DNA from: Acidobacteriota bacterium
GTDB taxonomy: Bacteria > Acidobacteriota > Terriglobia > Bryobacterales > Bryobacteraceae
Direction of reading: 5' to 3'
Length of the DNA stretch: 64,000 nucleotides
NCBI GenBank assembly: GCA_025350695.1
Contig: JANXXI010000338.1
Span: 1-64,000 of the forward strand
Under the pieces are notes generated by a model that saw nothing but the letters and a program-made list of their open reading frames with translations, did no database searches and had not been told where the DNA came from. The position numbers were made by a program, and so were the translations under genes. Positions 8,928 to 18,089 of the stretch are shown piece after piece; the first letter of the stretch is position 1, and every line of letters begins with the position of its first letter.

Positions 8928-10571
8928 ATGCGCATTGCTCTCGGGCAGATCAACACCACCATAGGCGATCTGGCGGGCAACGTGGACAATATGATTGCCA
9001 CGGTCCGCCAAGCTGCCAGTAGGGATGTGGACCTCGTCGTCTTCCCAGAACTTTCAATTACCGGTTATCCACCGCAAGACTTGATTGAGCGGCCAAGTTT
9101 CGTCGCCCGATCGGTTGAGGCCGTGGACCGCCTCGTTAAGGAATCGAAAAGCCTTGAACCGGCCATGATAGTCGGTTCGATTGAACCAGCCGAAGACGGC
9201 CGGCGGGTACGGAACCTGGCCATCGTGATTCAGCGAGGTAAGATTCTGGCCAAACAGCAGAAGATGCTGCTTCCTTCCTACGACGTTTTCGACGAACAGC
9301 GTTACTTTGTGCCGTCGGCCAAGGAACAGATGGTACACATCAACGGCGTGCCCATTGCGCTGACCATATGTGAGGATGCCTGGAATGACAAATACTTTTG
9401 GCGCCATCCTCTATATGACCGCGATCCCGTGGAGGAGCTGGTTAAGGAAGGCGCCAAGGTTTTGGTCAGCATCAATGCTTCCCCTTACAACATAGGTAAG
9501 CGCGCCCAGCGTAGCCGCATGTTTGAGGCGCTCGCGTGCCGCCATGGCATTCCAGTCGTATATGTGAATTCAGTGGGTGGCAACGATCAGCTGGTTTTTG
9601 ATGGGTCCAGCTTCGCCATGAGTTCCGAAGGCGCGTTGATTGCCTCGGCAAAGAGCTTTGAAGAAGACTGCCCGGTTGTCGATTTGAAGAAGCTAAACGG
9701 CGACAAGAACGCGAACCACGAAGACGAGAATCATGCGGCTTACCAGGCGCTGGTGCTGGGCACGCGTGACTATGTGCGCAAATGCGGATTTCAGAAGGTC
9801 TTGATTGGGCTTTCTGGCGGCATCGACTCGGCATTAGTGGCGGCGCTGGCCGTAAGCGCGCTGGGCAAAGAGAACGTGATTGGCGTTGGTATGCCCGGGC
9901 CTTACTCATCGGACCACAGTGTGACGGATGCGCGGGATATGGCTCAGCGGTTGGGAGTGCGGTTTGAACTGATTTCGATCAACGGGTTATATCAGGAATT
10001 TGTGCGCACGCTTGCGCCGGTGTTTGCGGGGGCTGCCGCGGACGTAACTGAAGAGAACATTCAATCACGGTTGCGCGGCAATACCTTGATGGCTCTATCG
10101 AACAAATGGGGCGCGCTAGTGCTGACCACCGGTAACAAGAGTGAGATGGCGGTGGGTTACTGCACGCTTTATGGCGATATGTGCGGGGGCCTGGCGGTAA
10201 TTTGCGATGTACCCAAGACGCTTGTGTACAAGCTGTGCCGTGTTGCGAACCAAGTACTGGGGCCGATGATTCCGGAATCTGTATTTATCAAACCGCCATC
10301 GGCGGAATTGCGGGCCGATCAGAAAGATACGGATTCGCTGCCCGAATACGATGTGCTGGATACGATCCTGCACGCTTACATTGAAGAGTCCAAGCCGGCC
10401 GCGGATATTGCCGCGGAGCATGAGTACCCCATTGATCTTGTGCGCGACATTGCACGCAAAGTGGATAAGAACGAATACAAACGGCAACAGGCGGCGCCGG
10501 GCATAAAGCTGACCTCGAAGGCGTTCGGCATGGGCCGCCGCTTTCCCATCGCACAGAGGTTCACGGAATGA
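8928..10571 (+). CDS. nadE: Glutamine-dependent NAD+ synthetase (nitrilase + NadE domains)
   Basis: MRIALGQINTTIGDLAGNVDNM...FPELSITGYPPQDLIERPSF; VLIGLSGGIDSALVAALAVSALG; LTTGNKSEMAVGYCTLYGDMCGGLAVICDVPKTLVYKL. Confidence 0.97.
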   Translation: MRIALGQINTTIGDLAGNVDNMIATVRQAASRDVDLVVFPELSITGYPPQDLIERPSFVARSVEAVDRLVKESKSLEPAMIVGSIEPAEDGRRVRNLAIVIQRGKILAKQQKMLLPSYDVFDEQRYFVPSAKEQMVHINGVPIALTICEDAWNDKYFWRHPLYDRDPVEELVKEGAKVLVSINASPYNIGKRAQRSRMFEALACRHGIPVVYVNSVGGNDQLVFDGSSFAMSSEGALIASAKSFEEDCPVVDLKKLNGDKNANHEDENHAAYQALVLGTRDYVRKCGFQKVLIGLSGGIDSALVAALAVSALGKENVIGVGMPGPYSSDHSVTDARDMAQRLGVRFELISINGLYQEFVRTLAPVFAGAAADVTEENIQSRLRGNTLMALSNKWGALVLTTGNKSEMAVGYCTLYGDMCGGLAVICDVPKTLVYKLCRVANQVLGPMIPESVFIKPPSAELRADQKDTDSLPEYDVLDTILHAYIEESKPAADIAAEHEYPIDLVRDIARKVDKNEYKRQQAAPGIKLTSKAFGMGRRFPIAQRFTE

Positions 10572-13063
10572 ATATCAAAGCAATTGGCGGCATGTTATTG
10601 ACGTTTGGAACGGCTGCTTTCTTGGTGTCTCAATCCGCGCCGGTGGAACAAGTGGGGCCGCTTTCAAATGGCAGGTTCCTGTTGAACAGCCGCGCTGTGC
10701 TTGATCCGGCAGGCAAGCAGATTCCGATTGACACATTGCCGATGAATAGCCTACTATCGCCGGACAAGAAACATCTTCTTGTTTTGCATGGCGGGTATAA
10801 ACCGCCGTCGATTCATGTGTTCAGCGCCGAAACACTGGCCCTGGAAAGTAAGGTGACTTTACCCGATGCTTGGCTGGGCATGGCGTTCGCCCCGAGCGGC
10901 AACATGCTGTATGTAAGCGGCGGGTCAAAAGCTGCGGTCTATGAGTATCGGTTTTTGCCCGATCAAGCCAAGCTGGAATTGACCCGAACGTTCCCGCTAG
11001 TGGCGGAGAAGGATCGCAAGCCGACCGATTTTGTTGGTGACGTCACATTGTCGCCCGACGGTCGCTTGATCTACATCGCGATGCTGTTCCACGATGAAGT
11101 GGCGGTGATCAATCCCCAATCGGGCATGGTGATCGAGCACTGGAAGACCGGCCGGCGGCCGTACAGGATCCTCTTTCATCCCGATGGGAAATCGTACTTC
11201 GTCTCTGCTTGGGCTGGTTCGGCGGTGTATCAACACGACACAAATACCGGGCAGAACATCGGCATGGTTACCACGGGTCCGCACCCCACCGACATGGTTT
11301 GGCGCGACCGGCGGAAAACGATTGAGGACGGAGACAAGGACGAATCAAGCGCGCGCATTTACGTTACGGCCGGCAACACGAACAACGTGAATGTGATTGG
11401 TATGAGCGGCGAGCGGACCATGTCGAACGTGGAAACAATCAACGTCGGTTTGTATCCCGTGATGCCGGCTGGAATGACTCCAAATGCTCTGGCCCTAAGC
11501 CCGGATAAAAACAAGTTGTTTGTGGCCTGCGCCGATGCGAACGCCGTGGCTATGGTGGATGTTTCGACGCCTAAGTCCCGCGTGGAAGGCTTCATCCCTT
11601 CGGCATGGTATCCGACGGCGGTGCGCGTGTTGCCCGACAACCGGCTGCTCATTTTCAACGGTCGTGGTACGCGTAGCTATCCGAATCCGAAAGGGCCAAA
11701 CCCCTCGAAGAAGGCGGCGCCTCTGCATGAAGGCGTTCGTACCGACGAGTATGTTGGCGCATTGCAAACCGGCACGATGCAGGTTATCGACCCGTTTGAC
11801 GACGAGAAGCTGGACGCTTGGACTAAGACCGTGCGCCGCAATTCGCCATACAATCCGGAGCAGTATCAAATCGCTCATCGTAACCCTTCCACGATAATTC
11901 CGCAGAATCCGGAACAAGGTGGTGGACCGATTGAACACGTGATCTATGTCATCAAAGAGAACCGGACTTATGATCAGGTGCTGGGCGATTTGGGGATCGG
12001 CAACGGCGACGCAAGCCTCACGTTGTTTGATGAAAAGATTGCGCCGAACCATCACAAATTGGCGCGGGAGTTTGTGCTTCTCGACAACTTTTATGTAAAT
12101 GCCGATGTAAGCGCCGACGGCCACAATTGGACGATGGCCGGGATTGCTCCGGATTATGTACAGCGCATGTGGCCGAACAGTTATGCGGGCCGTCGTAAGA
12201 CGTATGACTATGAAGGCGGTGAACCCGCGGCGCGGCCCCCCGGCGGTTATATTTGGTCGTCGGTATTGTCGAAGAAGCTTTCCATGCGGAACTTCGGCTA
12301 CTTTACCAATAACCTGAAAGAGGCTCCGGAATCCGGCAAGCAGGTAGCTTCAGTTCGCGACCCGCAACTTACGCCGGTTACTAACTTTGATTATCGCGGC
12401 TTCGACCTTGAGTATCTGGATGTGAATCGGGTGAAGGTGTTTCTTGCTGATTTGAAAAAGATGGAAGCTGAAAATGCCATGCCGCGGTTCATGATGGTGC
12501 GGTTGGGCAACGATCATACCAGCGGGACTTCGCCGGGCAAGTATACGCCGCAATCGCAAATGGCGGATAACGACTACGCACTAGGGCAGCTCGTCGAGGG
12601 CGTATCGGGCAGTAAGTTTTGGGCCAAGACCGCCATCTTCGTTTTGGAAGACGATGCACAGAACGGACCGGACCATGTGGATTCGCACCGGTCTCCGGCG
12701 TACGTGATTTCGCCGTATGTGAAACGTGGCGCGGTGGACCACACGATGTACAACACCACCTCAATGTTGCGTACCATGGAGTTGATCCTTGGTTTGAGTC
12801 CGTTAACCATGCATGATGCCGGGGCGCGGCCAATGGCCAACGCGTTTCAGACGACTGCGGACTTGAAACCTTATGCGGTGGAAAACCCGCGAATCGCCAT
12901 TGATGCGAGGAATCCTGCGAATGCGCCCAAGGCGGCCGAGTCGAGACGCATGAATTTCTCACAAGCCGATTCTATCGACGACGATGAGTTAAACGAGATA
13001 CTTTGGGCCGCAATACGAGGCACGCCTCCGCCGGCGCCCGTTCGGAGTTACTTTTCTAAATAA
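10568..13063 (+). CDS. YncE-like beta-propeller fused to a phosphoesterase/alkaline-phosphatase-like domain
   Basis: N-terminal propeller (SPDGRLIYIAMLFHDEVAVINPQSGMV); C-terminal PIEHVIYVIKENRTYDQVLGDLGIGNGD, FVLLDNFYVNADVSADGHNWT; ATGA overlap with nadE. Confidence 0.85.
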   Translation: MNIKAIGGMLLTFGTAAFLVSQSAPVEQVGPLSNGRFLLNSRAVLDPAGKQIPIDTLPMNSLLSPDKKHLLVLHGGYKPPSIHVFSAETLALESKVTLPDAWLGMAFAPSGNMLYVSGGSKAAVYEYRFLPDQAKLELTRTFPLVAEKDRKPTDFVGDVTLSPDGRLIYIAMLFHDEVAVINPQSGMVIEHWKTGRRPYRILFHPDGKSYFVSAWAGSAVYQHDTNTGQNIGMVTTGPHPTDMVWRDRRKTIEDGDKDESSARIYVTAGNTNNVNVIGMSGERTMSNVETINVGLYPVMPAGMTPNALALSPDKNKLFVACADANAVAMVDVSTPKSRVEGFIPSAWYPTAVRVLPDNRLLIFNGRGTRSYPNPKGPNPSKKAAPLHEGVRTDEYVGALQTGTMQVIDPFDDEKLDAWTKTVRRNSPYNPEQYQIAHRNPSTIIPQNPEQGGGPIEHVIYVIKENRTYDQVLGDLGIGNGDASLTLFDEKIAPNHHKLAREFVLLDNFYVNADVSADGHNWTMAGIAPDYVQRMWPNSYAGRRKTYDYEGGEPAARPPGGYIWSSVLSKKLSMRNFGYFTNNLKEAPESGKQVASVRDPQLTPVTNFDYRGFDLEYLDVNRVKVFLADLKKMEAENAMPRFMMVRLGNDHTSGTSPGKYTPQSQMADNDYALGQLVEGVSGSKFWAKTAIFVLEDDAQNGPDHVDSHRSPAYVISPYVKRGAVDHTMYNTTSMLRTMELILGLSPLTMHDAGARPMANAFQTTADLKPYAVENPRIAIDARNPANAPKAAESRRMNFSQADSIDDDELNEILWAAIRGTPPPAPVRSYFSK

Positions 13064-15081
13064 TGGGCCGAATTCACGTCTGCTTTGTCTGGCACATGCA
13101 CCAGCCTTTTTATAAAGATCTCGCTACGGGTGAATACAAATTACCGTGGACCCGGATGCATGCCTTGAAGGATTACTACGGTATGGTGAAGGTGCTGGAG
13201 GACTTTCCAAAAGTTCATCAGACGTTCAATCTGGTCCCTTCGATGATGGTCCAGTTGGAGGAATACGTTGCCGGAACCGCCGTCGATCCTTTTCTGCGAT
13301 GCGCCCTAAAACCGGCTGAAGAGCTAACGCACGCCGAGCAGAACTTCATTCTGCAATATTTCTTCCAAGCCAATGTCGGCCGGATGATCTACCGCTTCCC
13401 GCGCTATGGACAGTTGTACGAAGCCAGCCAGCAACTGCGGCGCACCTTCACACCGCAAGAGTTTCGCGACCTACAGGTTTTGAGCCAAGTGGCGTGGTTC
13501 GACGAGGAATTTTTGGCAAACGACCGGGATGTGGTGGACCTGGTGCGCAAGGGCCGCAACTACACGATTGAAGAACAGCGGATGATGGGCCGTAAGCAGC
13601 GCGAGATCATGTCGAAAGTGCTGCCGGTGTATCAGGAATTTTCCGATCGCGGGCAAATCGAAATCTCAGCCACACCCTTCTACCATCCTATCCTGCCTTT
13701 GCTGTGTGATTCCGATATTGCCGGTGTGTCTCACCAGGGCGTCCCACTACCGTCGCGCTTCCGCTATCCGGAGGACGCGCGCTATCAGTTAGTTAAAGCT
13801 CGCGAGTATATGAAGACGACGTTTGGTAAGGCGCCAGACGGATTGTGGCCGTCAGAGGGTTCAGTATCGGACGAAGCGATGAAGATCGCCGCGCAAACAG
13901 GCTTTAAGTGGTTCGCTACAGACAATGGCGTGTTGGGACGGACGCTCGGCACAACGGCCGGCGTGCATGAAACGTATCGCATCTACAACTGGAAGAACGA
14001 TGGGCACGAGATGAAGTGCATCTTCCGCGATCATTACTTAAGCGATTTGATTGGGTTCGTCTATTCGCAGATGGGGCCGGCGGACGCGGCGCAGCATTTT
14101 CTAGACCGGATCCGCGAGAATTGCGGCGGGCGCGACGCGATGGTGCCGGTGATTCTGGATGGCGAAAATGCCTGGGAATATTACGACAAAGGCGGACGTG
14201 AATTCCTCCGCGAACTGTACCAGCGGATCAGTGATGCTCCCGATATGGATGCCGTTACGGTGAGCGAGGCCATGGGGGCCAATCCGTCGCATGAGATTGG
14301 GCATATTTTCCCTGGGTCGTGGATCAGCGCGAATTTCGATGTGTGGATCGGAGCTGAAGAAGACAATCAGGCATGGCAAATGCTGTTGCGCGCGCGCGAG
14401 TCCTATGAGACGGGCAAGGACAAAGTTTCGGCTGAAGCGCGGGAGATGGCGTTCGAGGAGTTGATGATTGCCGAGGGCAGCGATTGGAACTGGTGGTACG
14501 GACCCGAGCATGATTCGGCCAACCGCGTCGAGTTCGATCAACTGTTCCGCGGGCACTTGGCGAATGTTTATAAATCGCTCGAAATCAGTCCGCCAGAAGA
14601 GTTGTCACGCACCATCTTGCAAATGTCGGTGACCGACTCGCACGATAAGCCGACGGGGCGGATCAAGCCGACGATTGACGGAGCGGTGAGCTCTTATTTC
14701 GAATGGCTGGGCGCGGGCAATTACCGGATTGAGGATAAGTCGGGCGCAATGCATAGCCAGCGCGGAATGATTCAGAGCATGTCGTATGGCACCGATAGTC
14801 AGAATCTATTTCTCCGGATCGATTTTCACGAGATGCCACCGGCGAAGAGTTTGGAGCTGCATTTTAAGACGGATACGGTAGAGATACAACTTACGTCACA
14901 GCGATTCTGTCTGGACCGGATTTTGGAGGCGGCGATTTCGTTGCGGGAACTCGGCGTGCAGCCTGGGGAGACTCTGCGGTTCCAGCTCTCGGTGTGGAAG
15001 GATCATTTGCCGGTGGCGGCGATTCCACAGTTGGGGTGGCTGGAGATGGATACGGCGGATCCTAGCGAGTGGCCTGGGTAG
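13063..15081 (+). CDS. Glycoside hydrolase family 57
   Basis: HVCFVWHMHQPFYKDLATGEYKLPWTRMHALKDYYGM, PSEGSVSDEAMKIAAQTGFKWFATDNGVL, VILDGENAWEYYDKGGREFLRELY. Confidence 0.93.
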   Translation: MGRIHVCFVWHMHQPFYKDLATGEYKLPWTRMHALKDYYGMVKVLEDFPKVHQTFNLVPSMMVQLEEYVAGTAVDPFLRCALKPAEELTHAEQNFILQYFFQANVGRMIYRFPRYGQLYEASQQLRRTFTPQEFRDLQVLSQVAWFDEEFLANDRDVVDLVRKGRNYTIEEQRMMGRKQREIMSKVLPVYQEFSDRGQIEISATPFYHPILPLLCDSDIAGVSHQGVPLPSRFRYPEDARYQLVKAREYMKTTFGKAPDGLWPSEGSVSDEAMKIAAQTGFKWFATDNGVLGRTLGTTAGVHETYRIYNWKNDGHEMKCIFRDHYLSDLIGFVYSQMGPADAAQHFLDRIRENCGGRDAMVPVILDGENAWEYYDKGGREFLRELYQRISDAPDMDAVTVSEAMGANPSHEIGHIFPGSWISANFDVWIGAEEDNQAWQMLLRARESYETGKDKVSAEAREMAFEELMIAEGSDWNWWYGPEHDSANRVEFDQLFRGHLANVYKSLEISPPEELSRTILQMSVTDSHDKPTGRIKPTIDGAVSSYFEWLGAGNYRIEDKSGAMHSQRGMIQSMSYGTDSQNLFLRIDFHEMPPAKSLELHFKTDTVEIQLTSQRFCLDRILEAAISLRELGVQPGETLRFQLSVWKDHLPVAAIPQLGWLEMDTADPSEWPG

Positions 15082-15106
15082 GTTTTATTGGCGGTAGAGA
15101 CTTCTG

Positions 15107-15129
15107 CCGGTTCCTTTTGATGGAACCGG
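15107..15129 (+). terminator. Terminator-like hairpin after the GH57 gene
   Basis: CCGGTTCC (15107-15114) / GGAACCGG (15122-15129) 8-bp stem; weak T-tract. Confidence 0.45.
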
Positions 15130-15706
15130 TTTCACTTCACCCGTTTTCGCTGCCGCCCAGCAGCTTCGCCTGCTTTACAGGAACCTCCTTGGCCAAATCT
15201 TAACCAGGAGGCTGCTTTCGAGTATACGATGCCAACGCGTTCGGCCTCAGCAGGCAGGCGCAACAGGAAACGCGGATGTTCCCCGCCGCCGCTCCAAAAC
15301 GAAATACTTGTAGGTTGTAGAACTCGGCCAACCCGCCCATGGGAATCTGGATCAAGCAAAACTGCCGTCTCACAACAAACACATTTCCTAACCCCCGCAA
15401 TCACAATCACTTACCGAATTCCGAAGCCGCAACCCCTTGCAGCCGCTTGCTACGCTTTTAACCAAAGAGATAAACTCTGCGCAGAATACTCTTTTTGAAG
15501 CGCTCCCCGCAAGGGGAGCCAGCCCTCGTATCGATTCGAGAAGCTAATAAAACTTAGTTGGTGGGACCGGTCAAACGGAAGTGGGGAAAGATGATCAAGA
15601 TTACGACTACGCCGACTGGCATGCGTCCGAACTCGGTGGTGACGAAACTGCTGGCGATGGTTCGGGCGCACTTGAATTCTGAAATGTAGAAAGGGCACAC
15701 GTCGGA

Positions 15707-17527
15707 TTGAACAAATTGGCATCAAGGTGCGTACCTTCTATGATGAATACCGTTCAAACTGGCGAAACCTCTCCTCAGAAACCACTGCGCTTGTGGCCGG
15801 GCGTAGCTGCGGCCGTCCTGCTATGTCTGCTCAAGTTTGTCCTGCCCACCGTTGTGCCCGAGGCCGCGGTTATAGCAATGCTTGGCGGCGTCTTGTGCGG
15901 TCTGGCTATCTTTGTGTGGTGGGCATTCTTCAGCTGTGCGCCGCGGACGGAACGTTGGGGGACTTTCGTCCTGATGATTGTCGCGTCGGCCGCAACGTGG
16001 TTCATTCTCCACAAGTCGATTGCCACGGCGATGATGGGGATGATGTTCGCCTTCTATTCCATCCCGGTGCTGAGCCTCTCACTGGTTATCTGGGCGGTGC
16101 TCAGCCAACGGCTTTCGGATGGGCTCCGGCGCGCGTCGCTGGTTGTGACCATCTTGCTGGCTTGCGGCGGATGGACGCTGCTGCGGACCGATGGCCTTAG
16201 AGGTGGCGGCGCTGACTTAGCCTGGCGTTGGACGAAGACCAGTGAGGAACGGCTAGTGGCTCTGCAGCCCGCGGCAATGGCCAAGATCCCTGAAGAACAA
16301 CCTGTAGTCAACAAAGCTGAAGACCATCCGGTTGCCCTCCCACCCGTTCCCGTGGCGGCGAGGACCATCGCCAACTGGCCCGGATTTCGCGGACCCGGCC
16401 GCGACAGCATCGTTTCCGTTATACGAATCAAGACAGACTGGTCCGCCTCACCTCCAGTGGAGTTATGGCGGCGGCAGATCGGGCCTGGCTGGTCGTCCTT
16501 CGCCGTTAGCGGTGACCTTCTCTATACTCAGGAGCAGCGTGGAGACGACGAGATCGTCAGCTGCTACAACGCAAACACCGGCGTTCCGGTATGGGTGCAT
16601 CGCGACGCCGCCAGGTTCTGGGAATCGAACGCAGGTGCGGGCCCACGCGCGACGCCAACCTTGCACGAAGGCCGTGTGTACTCCTTTGGCGCCACCGGAA
16701 TTTTGAACGCGTTAGACGCCCGCAACGGCGCAGTGTTGTGGTCGCGCAACGCGGCGTCCGACACGGGCAAGAAGATCCCGGGCTGGGGTTTTGCAAGCTC
16801 GCCGCTGGTGGTTGGGGATCTGGTGGTTGTGGCCACGGCCGGTCAACTCGCCGCCTACGACGCCTCGACAGGTGCTCCACGCTGGTTCGGCCCAAAGGAT
16901 GGCGGAGGCTACAGTTCACCACAACTCTTGAAGCTAGGTGGAGTGGAGCAGATTCTGTTGATTAGCGGAATTGGCGCAACGAGCGTGGCGCCGGCGGACG
17001 GGGCGGTGCTTTGGACGTACCCGTGGCCGGATACTGGCGGCATTTTGCAAGGAGCGGTAACAGCGGATGGCGACCTTCTAATCGGTGGTGGTGGCGCAAT
17101 GGGCGGAACAGGTTTACGCCGCGTTTCGGTTTCACACGGGCCCAGCGGTTGGAACATTGAAGAGCGCTGGACCTCCAACGGGTTGAAGCCCTACTTCAGC
17201 GACTTCGTTGTTCGCGATGGCCATGCGTTCGGCTTCGACGGTAACATTCTCGCCTGCATCGACCTGAAGGATGGCAAGCGTAAATGGAAGGGCGGACGCT
17301 ACGGCCAAGGACAAATGGTCCTATTGCTGGATCAGGGCTTGTTACTGGTGCTGTCGGAAGAGGGTGAGCTCGCGCTGGTTAGAGCGGCCACCGACCAGTT
17401 CACACAGCTTGCGCGATTCCCGGCAATGGAAGGCAAGACCTGGAACCATCCGGTGGTGGCCGGGGATCGCCTACTGGTGCGTAACGGCAGCGAAATGGTT
17501 GCGTTCCGGCTTGCCCTTGCGCCCTAA
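15707..17527 (+). CDS. Membrane-anchored PQQ-binding-like beta-propeller (BamB-like) protein
   Basis: Four to five N-terminal hydrophobic segments, then WPGFRGPGRDSIV and repeated propeller blades (LNALDARNGAVLWSRN, LAAYDASTGAPRWF). Confidence 0.82.
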   Translation: MNKLASRCVPSMMNTVQTGETSPQKPLRLWPGVAAAVLLCLLKFVLPTVVPEAAVIAMLGGVLCGLAIFVWWAFFSCAPRTERWGTFVLMIVASAATWFILHKSIATAMMGMMFAFYSIPVLSLSLVIWAVLSQRLSDGLRRASLVVTILLACGGWTLLRTDGLRGGGADLAWRWTKTSEERLVALQPAAMAKIPEEQPVVNKAEDHPVALPPVPVAARTIANWPGFRGPGRDSIVSVIRIKTDWSASPPVELWRRQIGPGWSSFAVSGDLLYTQEQRGDDEIVSCYNANTGVPVWVHRDAARFWESNAGAGPRATPTLHEGRVYSFGATGILNALDARNGAVLWSRNAASDTGKKIPGWGFASSPLVVGDLVVVATAGQLAAYDASTGAPRWFGPKDGGGYSSPQLLKLGGVEQILLISGIGATSVAPADGAVLWTYPWPDTGGILQGAVTADGDLLIGGGGAMGGTGLRRVSVSHGPSGWNIEERWTSNGLKPYFSDFVVRDGHAFGFDGNILACIDLKDGKRKWKGGRYGQGQMVLLLDQGLLLVLSEEGELALVRAATDQFTQLARFPAMEGKTWNHPVVAGDRLLVRNGSEMVAFRLALAP

Positions 17528-17636
17528 TGGCAGCCCGTGGTGGAAGACCGCTCCCTTACGTCACGGCTCGGTAACGTATTGAAACTACCGAGGCGCGAGC
17601 GTAAGCGCAAAAGGTGAATATGACCGGCCAGCGCAA

Positions 17637-18080
17637 ATGGAGAGCATCGGCGCAGGAGAAGTTAGCTGGCGGCGAGAGCCGCATGCCCCTCACGGAATGG
17701 GTCCGATGGCGGGCGCAGCACTAGATGGCAAGTTGTATATTGCCGTTCGCGATAAAGGCCTGATGATGTACGATACAGCAGCCAAGCGCTGGGAGACGAT
17801 TGAATCCGCCGCAAAGCCACGCTCCTGTCAGATGACAGCTTATCGCGGAGAAATTTGGATGCTGGGTGGGCGCGACACCGCCGGAGAAGATCAAACGTGG
17901 ATCTATTCGCCCAACGATCACCAGTGGCGCAACGGCCCATTGTTGCCGCGCCCACTAAGTTGGGGCGCCGCGGAAGTGATCGATGGGAAATTAATCCTAA
18001 CCGGAGGAGCCGGCAGTTACGGCAAAGATTACCTTTACACGGATCGAACCTTCGTGTTGCGCGATGGAAAGATTAAGTAG
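17637..18080 (+). CDS. Kelch-repeat protein (short)
   Basis: GAALDGKLYIAVRDKGLMMYDTAAKRWE, EIWMLGGRDTAGEDQTWIYSPNDHQWRNGPLLP. Confidence 0.6.
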   Translation: MESIGAGEVSWRREPHAPHGMGPMAGAALDGKLYIAVRDKGLMMYDTAAKRWETIESAAKPRSCQMTAYRGEIWMLGGRDTAGEDQTWIYSPNDHQWRNGPLLPRPLSWGAAEVIDGKLILTGGAGSYGKDYLYTDRTFVLRDGKIK

Positions 18081-18089
18081 CCGCTGAAC

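Noticed and set aside
11495-12124. 209-aa antisense ORF inside the propeller/phosphoesterase gene
   Set aside because: Shadow ORF; no motif.
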